Assembly (NCBI GenBank): GCA_018674025.1 | Contig: JABHBC010000269.1 | Location: forward strand, 1-6,406 | DNA length: 6,406 bases | From: Flavobacteriaceae bacterium | GTDB lineage: Bacteria; Bacteroidota; Bacteroidia; Flavobacteriales; Flavobacteriaceae | Reading direction: 5' to 3' | Shown here: piece by piece, positions 1 through 5,624 of the stretch | How positions within the stretch are numbered: position 1 is the first letter of the stretch | Layout: the number at the start of each line of letters is the position of its first letter | Made by a program: the position numbers and the translations under genes | The notes under the pieces: generated by a model | The model's database searches: none | Told to the model about the DNA's origin: nothing | What the model saw: the letters and a program-made list of their open reading frames with translations, nothing else

Positions 1-1980
1 AATCCTATTCAACTGTTTGCTTGTCCACCTGCTAATGATAATTGTAGTGATGCTACAACACTAATTGCTAATCCAGATGAAAACTGCACAGAGTCTGGAA
101 GTGGAACTTTAGTTGCAGCTACTGCTTCAAGTGAACCAAATGCATGTGGTGGATCAGATGATGACGATGTGTGGTTTGAATTTACAGCAGTTTCTGAAAA
201 TCATGCAATTAGCTTATACAATATTAATGGAGATACCAATGATTTATATCACGTGCTTTATCAAGGTGATGATTGTAATGATTTATCTCAAATATACTGT
301 AGCGATGCAAACGAAAGTGTTGCCTCTGGCTTAACAGTTGGAGAAACATATAGAATTAGAGTTTATTCTTTTACTGCAAATGAACTGCAAAACTTAACCT
401 TTGACATCTGTATATTCACAGTACCTCCAGCTATCACAACAGATACTGAATTATACACTGTTAGTGAATTAGTTACTGATGTATTAATTGACTCAGAATG
501 TTCTCAAGCTTTTAATGTTACTTATAGTACAGGTTCCGATTTTGGTAGTACTAATGGTATAGGTTATTTTGAAGCTAACGGATCTTCTTGGCCTTTTGAA
601 AGTGGCTTGATTATGACTTCTGGAGATGTAATTAACGCAGTAGGTCCTGAAACCGGTGTTTTGGGAGACGGTACTTATGACTGGCCTGGTGATGCTGATT
701 TAGAGTCTGTTATACCTGGTTTAAATGCTGGAGACACGAACAATGCTTCAATTTTAGAATTTGATTTTGTTCCAGTTACGGATTTTATGAGTTTTGATTT
801 CATATTTGCAGCTGAAGAATATGGAACATTCCAATGTACATTTACAGATGCATTTGCATTCTTATTAACTGACAGTCAAGGAGTAACTACAAATCTAGCT
901 ATAGTTCCTGGAACAGTAGATCCAATTTCAGTTCTTACAGTTAGAGATGAGCAATATAATGCAAATTGTGAGTCAGTAAATCCAGAATTTTTTGGTAATT
1001 ACTATGGACCGGGAGGTCTTCCGACCTTAACTAGTCCTACAAACTTTTTAGGACATACTATTCCAATGACAGCAGAAGCTAATGTAATTCCAAATGAACT
1101 ATATCATATCAAACTAGTTGTTGCTGATGACGGAGATACGGTATATGATTCTGCTGTATTTATTGCTGCGGGTAGTTTTAATATAGGTGACTTAGATTTA
1201 GGTGAGGATATTTTGCTGGATTCTGGAGATGCATTATGTCAAGGACAAGAAATGATTTTAGATGCTGGTGGATTACCTAACAATTCAACAATTAGCTGGT
1301 ATATGGACGGAAATTTAATAGAAGGAGCTAGCGATGTTACTTTAGCAGTTAGTGAAACAGCATTTTACAGCGCTAATATTGTAATTAATGACACAGACTG
1401 TACATTTACAGATGAAATTTTAGTTGAATTCTTCCCAGTTCCTGAAGTAATTGCAGTTGATGATAATATTATAAAATGTGCAAATGAAGATTATCTTCTT
1501 GAAGTAGAAGTTACAAATGCCAACTTACTAAATTCTCTAACATATTATTGGTCACTAGATGGAATAGATGTTCAGGTAGGACCAGATTCTACTTATAATT
1601 TAGATGATATTAGTGGAGAATCAGGTGAGTTTACTGTAAGCGTTTTTGATGATATTACATCTTGTTGGAGCTCAACAACAATACAAGTTGAGTTTTATCA
1701 AAATAGTTACTGCGTAGATCAACCTCAAGGATTATCTCCAAACGGCGATGGAATTAACGACTGTTTAATATTAGACCACTTAGAGGATAGGGAAGATATT
1801 GAAAAAGCAGAAGTGTTTAACCGATATGGATCTAAAGTATACGAACTAAACGATTATGTAGACCAGTGGTGTGGTACTAATCAGGATGGAGATATTCTCC
1901 CTGTAGGAACATATTTTTATATTATTTATTTTAACTCAGGTAAGGACCCTATAACTAGTTGGATTTATTTGAATTACTAA
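1..1980 (+). CDS. Large T9SS-secreted surface protein with choice-of-anchor L and type B sorting domain (3' part, 5' end outside window)
   Basis: This is the C-terminal 659 residues of a bigger protein: frame 1 is open from the first base, so the ATG at 169 is only an internal methionine. Domains in window-codon numbering: the tail of one repeat and then a PPANDNC-type repeat (about 9-142, with the DVWFEFTA and GETYRIRVYS signatures); a choice-of-anchor L domain (about 150-396, containing FIFAAEEYG and the typical late VVADDGDTVYDSAVF block); two Ig-like domains, each with a likely Cys pair (413/467 and 493/555); and a T9SS type B (gliding motility-associated, CHU_C-like) sorting domain (about 571-659, with LSPNGDGIND, VFNRYG and LPVGTYFYII). 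Such cargo crosses the outer membrane through the T9SS and is held on or released from the surface. The PorP/SprF gene 19 bp downstream is its likely partner. The role is probably an adhesin or structural surface protein; the ligand is unknown. SprB-like function in gliding is possible but not shown. Confidence 0.9.
   Translation, partial: NPIQLFACPPANDNCSDATTLIANPDENCTESGSGTLVAATASSEPNACGGSDDDDVWFEFTAVSENHAISLYNINGDTNDLYHVLYQGDDCNDLSQIYCSDANESVASGLTVGETYRIRVYSFTANELQNLTFDICIFTVPPAITTDTELYTVSELVTDVLIDSECSQAFNVTYSTGSDFGSTNGIGYFEANGSSWPFESGLIMTSGDVINAVGPETGVLGDGTYDWPGDADLESVIPGLNAGDTNNASILEFDFVPVTDFMSFDFIFAAEEYGTFQCTFTDAFAFLLTDSQGVTTNLAIVPGTVDPISVLTVRDEQYNANCESVNPEFFGNYYGPGGLPTLTSPTNFLGHTIPMTAEANVIPNELYHIKLVVADDGDTVYDSAVFIAAGSFNIGDLDLGEDILLDSGDALCQGQEMILDAGGLPNNSTISWYMDGNLIEGASDVTLAVSETAFYSANIVINDTDCTFTDEILVEFFPVPEVIAVDDNIIKCANEDYLLEVEVTNANLLNSLTYYWSLDGIDVQVGPDSTYNLDDISGESGEFTVSVFDDITSCWSSTTIQVEFYQNSYCVDQPQGLSPNGDGINDCLILDHLEDREDIEKAEVFNRYGSKVYELNDYVDQWCGTNQDGDILPVGTYFYIIYFNSGKDPITSWIYLNY
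25..432 (+). repeat. PPANDNC-type extracellular repeat unit (one complete copy, preceded by the end of another)
   Basis: The unit begins with PPANDNCSDATTL and ends near DICIFTVPP, about 130 residues later. The first residues of the window (NPIQLFACPP) resemble the end of this same unit, so at least one more copy probably lies upstream. Units of this kind occur in tandem in large Bacteroidota surface proteins and look like beta-sandwich spacers. The repeat count cannot be judged from this window. Confidence 0.6.
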
Positions 1981-1999
1981 CAACTCTAATTAAACAAAA

Positions 2000-2911
2000 A
2001 TGAAAAAACGTTATCTAATACTTTTAACTTTTCTTTACGCATTCTCATTGAATGCTCAACAAGACCCTCAATACACACAATACATGTATAATATGAATGT
2101 GATAAACCCTGCTTATGCTGGATCTAGTGAAGGCTTAGGAGTTGGTTTATTATATAGAAGTCAATGGGAAGGTCTTGATGGTGCTCCAGAAACTAGTACA
2201 GTGAATATCCATACGCCAATTGGCAATAATGTTGGACTTGGAATGTCTATTATTTCTGATCAAATAGGACCTGTTAAGGAAACTAATGCATATATCGATT
2301 TTTCATATACATTAAATCTGGCAAAAGAAAACAGACTTGCCTTTGGATTAAAGGCTGGTGTTACTTCTCATGATATTGGATTAGTAGACTTAACATTAAT
2401 TGATCTTAATGATCCTTTTTTTGCAAATGATATAAGTGAAATGACTCCTAACATTGGAGCTGGTGTATATTTTTATAAACCAAATAAATATTATGTTTCA
2501 GTTTCTATGCCAAATATTTTAAACTCTGTTCACTTAGATGCAGATGATTATAATATTGGATCAGAAACTCAACATTTATTTGCTGCAACTGGTTATGTGT
2601 TTGATTTATCAAATGATTTTAAATTGAAACCACACGCATTTCTAAAATACACATCTGAAACCCCTGCCAGTTTAGATTTAAATGCAAATCTATTTATGTA
2701 TGACATAGTTGAGTTAGGAGTTGGTTATAGATTAGATGCAGCAATGACTGCCATGGTAAATTTTAGAGTTAGTCCAAGCTGTAGAATTGGTTATTCTTAC
2801 GACAGTGTACAATCAGAACTAAATTTTATTGCTAAGTCTTCTCACGAAGTCTTCATCAATTTCGACTTAAATTTCAATACCAAAGTTTCAAAATCACCTA
2901 GATATTTTTAA
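2000..2911 (+). CDS. PorP/SprF-family type IX secretion system outer-membrane protein
   Basis: A 303-residue protein with a Sec signal peptide (about 1-19, basic MKKR then a hydrophobic core, probable cut after SLNA or AQ). The PorP/SprF signature follows directly: QDPQYTQYMYNMN (about 21-33), then VINPAYAG and YRSQWEGLDGAP (52-63). The rest alternates polar and hydrophobic residues as in an outer-membrane beta-barrel and ends in an aromatic residue (SPRYF), typical for barrel proteins. Family members are T9SS-associated; SprF of Flavobacterium johnsoniae is needed for surface display of the adhesin SprB, and paralogs usually sit next to a type B cargo gene. Here the cargo gene ends 19 bp upstream and an OmpA-family gene starts 21 bp downstream, so this is most likely the dedicated partner of that adhesin rather than the core PorP. 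The ATG is preceded by an A-rich stretch and no Shine-Dalgarno site. Two consecutive in-frame TAA codons end the gene. Confidence 0.93.
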   Translation: MKKRYLILLTFLYAFSLNAQQDPQYTQYMYNMNVINPAYAGSSEGLGVGLLYRSQWEGLDGAPETSTVNIHTPIGNNVGLGMSIISDQIGPVKETNAYIDFSYTLNLAKENRLAFGLKAGVTSHDIGLVDLTLIDLNDPFFANDISEMTPNIGAGVYFYKPNKYYVSVSMPNILNSVHLDADDYNIGSETQHLFAATGYVFDLSNDFKLKPHAFLKYTSETPASLDLNANLFMYDIVELGVGYRLDAAMTAMVNFRVSPSCRIGYSYDSVQSELNFIAKSSHEVFINFDLNFNTKVSKSPRYF

Positions 2912-2932
2912 TAAGCTAAGCTAATAATTATT

Positions 2933-4861
2933 ATGAAAAACATATTTACATTTATCGCATTAACTTTTCTAAGCATTTCAACAATTGATGCTCAAGATAA
3001 AAGTTCGAAAAAAGCAGATAAACAATTTTCAAAACTTGAATTTGTTAAAGCTGCTGAGAGTTATAAAAAACTAATTAATAACGGAAAGTCTTCGGATTAT
3101 GTAGTTGCTCAACTCGCGGAGTGCTATTATAATATATTTAATACTGTTGAAGCAGAAAAATGGTATGCAACTTTAGCAGAAGATAGCTCAGACCCTGATA
3201 TTATTTTCAAGTATTCTCAAATGTTAAAAGCAAATGGAAAATACAAATTATCAAATAAATGGATGAATAAATTTGTTGAGTTAAGACCAGCAGATAATCG
3301 AGCTACTTCCTTCTTGAAAAACCCTAATTATTTACCTAAAATTATTTCTAAAGGGAAAAGATTTAATGTACAAAACTTAGATATAAACAGCGAGTATTCT
3401 GATTTTGGAGGAGCATTAAATAATAATAAATTATATATAACATCTTCAAGAAATACGGTTGGTTTATTTGATCTTGGTCGTTGGATTACTCAAAGAATTA
3501 GTTATGGTTGGAATAATGAGCCATACCTTGATATATATAGTTTTGATGTTACAGATAGTGGTAGCTATTTAAATGAAGACTATTTAGGCTCTAATATTAA
3601 CACCAAATATCATGAAGGCCTAGCTAGTTTTGATAATGAGGGCAATATGTATATATCAAGAGAAAGTTTTTATGAAAATGAATATGTAAAAGATCCTGAA
3701 TCTAATAATATAACTAGTCTTATTGGTATATATAAAATAAGTAAAGGAGAAAAAAATGTTGTAGCTCTAAATATAAATAGCGTTGAGTATTCAGTAAAAA
3801 ATCCCTCAATAAGTTCAGATGGTAAAACATTATACTTTTCTTCTGATATGCCTGGTGGATTTGGAAACTTTGATATATACAGAGGAGATATTGATGAAAA
3901 TGGAAATATTAATAATGTAGAGAATTTAGGTCAAAAGGTAAATACAGAAGGTCAAGAAATGTTTCCTTTTATTGGCGACAAAAATAACTTATACTTTTCA
4001 TCTGATTCACAATTGGGTCTTGGTGGATTAGACGTGTTTTTCACAAAAGAGGTTGACGGAAAATGGGCCTCAGTCCGAAATGTAGGGATACCAGTTAATA
4101 GTAATGCTGACGATTTTGCTTTTAGTATGAATGAGGCTACAGGTGAAGGTTTTGTTTCTTCAAATAGAAGTGGTGGTAAAGGAAGTGATGACATCTATTC
4201 TATAAAAAGATTAACACCTATTTGCGATGTACTCTTAACTGCTAATGTAATGGATGCTAAAACTAAATTAGGTATAGACTCTGCAACAACATCTATTTCT
4301 GACAAAGAAGGAAATATAGCAAGTACCAAAACAAGTTCTAATGAAGGTGTGTCTGAATTTATGCTAGTTTGTGATGAAGCTGGAAAACTTATAGTATCTA
4401 AAGAGGGATATAACAGTAAAATAGTAGATTTGAAAATGTCTAGTGAAGAATTTACATCTATAAATGTAATGTTAGATCCAATAGAAAAAATTATTGTTGC
4501 TGAAAAAATTGAACTTAATGCAATTTATTTTGATTTTGACAAATCAAATATCAAAGCTGAAGCTGCCTTTGAACTTGATAAATTAGTTCAAATAATGAAT
4601 AAGTACCCGGAAATGACTGTTAGTATTGAGTCTCATACAGATAGTAAAGGCCCTTCTTCATATAATCAAAGATTATCTGAGAGAAGAGCTAAAACTACAT
4701 CTCAATATGTTATTTCTAAAGGTATTGATTCTTCAAGGCTATCATCTGCTGGTAAAGGTGAATCAAATCCTGTAGTGGATTGTACAAATTGTAGCAAAGA
4801 TGAAGATCAGTTAAACAGAAGATCTGAATTCATTATAACAGCTGGAAATCCAGGTGAATAA
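2933..4861 (+). CDS. OmpA-family periplasmic protein with TPR-like, PD40 propeller and Ig-like domains
   Basis: A 642-residue protein with a Sec signal peptide (about 1-20, cut after IDA) and no lipobox cysteine, so the mature form should be a soluble periplasmic protein. Domain order: TPR-like helices (about 25-120); a beta-propeller of PD40/WD40-like blades (about 145-428; clear blades at PSISSDGKTLYFSSD, NNLYFSSDSQLGLGGLDVFF and GFVSSNRSGGKGSDDIYS); a carboxypeptidase-regulatory-like Ig-fold linker (about 430-515); and an OmpA C-terminal domain (about 528-637). In the last, Asp570 in SHTD and Arg585 in LSERRA match the pair that binds diaminopimelate in peptidoglycan in OmpA homologues. 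The architecture recalls the T9SS component PorE, but PorE is usually a lipoprotein and is not normally next to a type B cargo. Its place as third gene after the cargo and PorP/SprF genes suggests that it links the outer-membrane complex to the cell wall. The function is inferred from context. Confidence 0.92.
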   Translation: MKNIFTFIALTFLSISTIDAQDKSSKKADKQFSKLEFVKAAESYKKLINNGKSSDYVVAQLAECYYNIFNTVEAEKWYATLAEDSSDPDIIFKYSQMLKANGKYKLSNKWMNKFVELRPADNRATSFLKNPNYLPKIISKGKRFNVQNLDINSEYSDFGGALNNNKLYITSSRNTVGLFDLGRWITQRISYGWNNEPYLDIYSFDVTDSGSYLNEDYLGSNINTKYHEGLASFDNEGNMYISRESFYENEYVKDPESNNITSLIGIYKISKGEKNVVALNINSVEYSVKNPSISSDGKTLYFSSDMPGGFGNFDIYRGDIDENGNINNVENLGQKVNTEGQEMFPFIGDKNNLYFSSDSQLGLGGLDVFFTKEVDGKWASVRNVGIPVNSNADDFAFSMNEATGEGFVSSNRSGGKGSDDIYSIKRLTPICDVLLTANVMDAKTKLGIDSATTSISDKEGNIASTKTSSNEGVSEFMLVCDEAGKLIVSKEGYNSKIVDLKMSSEEFTSINVMLDPIEKIIVAEKIELNAIYFDFDKSNIKAEAAFELDKLVQIMNKYPEMTVSIESHTDSKGPSSYNQRLSERRAKTTSQYVISKGIDSSRLSSAGKGESNPVVDCTNCSKDEDQLNRRSEFIITAGNPGE

Positions 4862-4877
4862 CTTATAATTATATAAT

Positions 4878-4909
4878 AAAAAAAACCTTCTTAGTGAAGG
4901 TTTTTTTTT
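4878..4909 (+). terminator. Intrinsic terminator after the OmpA-family gene
   Basis: A perfect stem is formed by AAAAACCTTC (4881-4890) and GAAGGTTTTT (4896-4905) with loop TTAGT, followed by a run of nine T (4901-4909). A run of eight A at 4878-4885 makes it able to work in both directions. It lies 16 bp after the OmpA-family stop codon and closes the three-gene operon. The rest of the 65-bp gap (4862-4926) is AT-rich; I found no convincing Bacteroidota -33 TTTG / -7 TAnnTTTG promoter pair in it. Confidence 0.9.
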
Positions 4910-4926
4910 GCTTAAAATTTAATGCG

Positions 4927-5385
4927 ATGGAAGAAAATATTGAGCTTTTCTGGAAGAATTTTATTACTGATAATACAAGATATGTAAATGAAAAAACACC
5001 AGAGTCATTTTATTTCTGTGATAATGAAAAAGATGCAAATGATTGTGCAAAACTTGTGATTAAAAATATTAAACAAGCAACCGCACCATCGCTATGGTCA
5101 TTTGAAATAAATAATGAAAAACTTCCTAAAAAAGGAGATTTAAATATAATTACAAATTGGAATAAGGTACCTCAAGCCATAATTTTAACAACTAAAATTG
5201 AGTTAATTAAATTTAGTGAAATAACAGAAAAATTTGCCCAAAGAGAAGGAGAAGGAGATAAGTCTTTAGCTTATTGGAAAAAAGTACATAAAGCCTACTA
5301 TAAAAGAGAAATGCAAGGTCATAAAGAAGAATTTTCTAAAGACATGATTATTGTATGTCAATATTTCGACACAATATATACTTAA
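4927..5385 (+). CDS. ASCH-domain protein, YhfF-like
   Basis: A 152-residue cytosolic protein with no signal peptide or membrane segment. It matches the YhfF-type ASCH family along its full length: IELFWKNF near the N-terminus, LVIKNIKQATAPSLWSFE in the middle, the strong signature EGEGDKSLAYWKKVHKAYY (about residues 105-123) and the closing FSKDMIIVCQYF. ASCH domains have a PUA-like fold and are thought to bind RNA or modified nucleosides; some relatives have been assigned nuclease or amidohydrolase activity, but the substrate of the YhfF branch is not settled. I chose the ATG at 4927 over the GTG at 4894, because the longer form would add 11 residues encoded by the terminator hairpin and its T-run, and homologues begin close to the I-x-x-F-W motif. 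It is separated from the adhesin operon by the terminator and is probably unrelated to it in function. Confidence 0.88.
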   Translation: MEENIELFWKNFITDNTRYVNEKTPESFYFCDNEKDANDCAKLVIKNIKQATAPSLWSFEINNEKLPKKGDLNIITNWNKVPQAIILTTKIELIKFSEITEKFAQREGEGDKSLAYWKKVHKAYYKREMQGHKEEFSKDMIIVCQYFDTIYT

Positions 5386-5393
5386 AAAAATAA

Positions 5394-5624
5394 TTAATCA
5401 CAAGTTCCATCTGAGTAATCAGTCACGCCCCCATAGGAAACAGCCTCACAACTATTATTATAAGTTACTCCATCACAGCCACACACTGGGATAACAACTA
5501 AAGGGCATGGTGACTCCAAGTTTAGTAATGTTTCATCTATACAAAAAGAATTATCGTCATTATCATTGTCAGAACAACTAAGACTAATTAGACTTAACCC
5601 TAAAAGTATAACAAATTTACTCAC
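5394..5624 (-). CDS. Small lipoprotein with a Kazal-type serine protease inhibitor domain
   Basis: A 76-residue protein with an N-terminal lipoprotein signal (MSKFVILLGLSLISLSC, lipidated Cys17) followed by acidic residues (SDNDNDDN), as in the export signal of Bacteroidota surface lipoproteins. Residues 28-75 are one Kazal domain with six cysteines (28, 40, 48, 50, 59, 75). Spacing C40-x7-C48-x6-Y55-x3-C59 is that of ovomucoid-type Kazal domains, and CGCDGVTYNNSC is the core signature. By that alignment the P1 reactive-site residue is Leu42, which suggests inhibition of chymotrypsin-, elastase- or subtilisin-like proteases. The start is GTG at 5624-5622: the frame has no ATG before the signal peptide and is closed upstream by TAG at 5633-5631. 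The first eight bases overlap the end of the upstream gene, so translation is probably coupled. Target protease unknown. Confidence 0.85.
   Translation of the reverse strand: MSKFVILLGLSLISLSCSDNDNDDNSFCIDETLLNLESPCPLVVIPVCGCDGVTYNNSCEAVSYGGVTDYSDGTCD

Noticed and set aside
113..334. Open frame of 73 codons, plus strand
   Set aside because: It overlaps the adhesin gene in another frame; the translation is low-complexity and rich in Met and Ile, with no family features.
3952..4194. Open frame of 80 codons, minus strand
   Set aside because: It is antisense to the PD40 propeller region of the OmpA-family gene, whose frame is clearly real; no signal, domain or start context supports it.
4894..4926. 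GTG-started N-terminal extension of the ASCH protein (11 extra residues)
   Set aside because: These codons are the terminator stem and T-run; family members start near the I-x-x-F-W motif, which fits the ATG at 4927.
4862..4926. Possible promoter for the ASCH gene in the AT-rich gap
   Set aside because: TTTG occurs at 4907-4910, but no TAnnTTTG element lies at the proper distance before the ATG; other AT-rich matches are too weak to call.
5617..5624. Kazal domain as a frameshifted C-terminal part of the anchor-J protein
   Set aside because: The Kazal frame starts with its own complete lipoprotein signal peptide right at the junction, and the anchor-J domain ends naturally at its usual LDNVLVSG motif, so two genes explain the data better.
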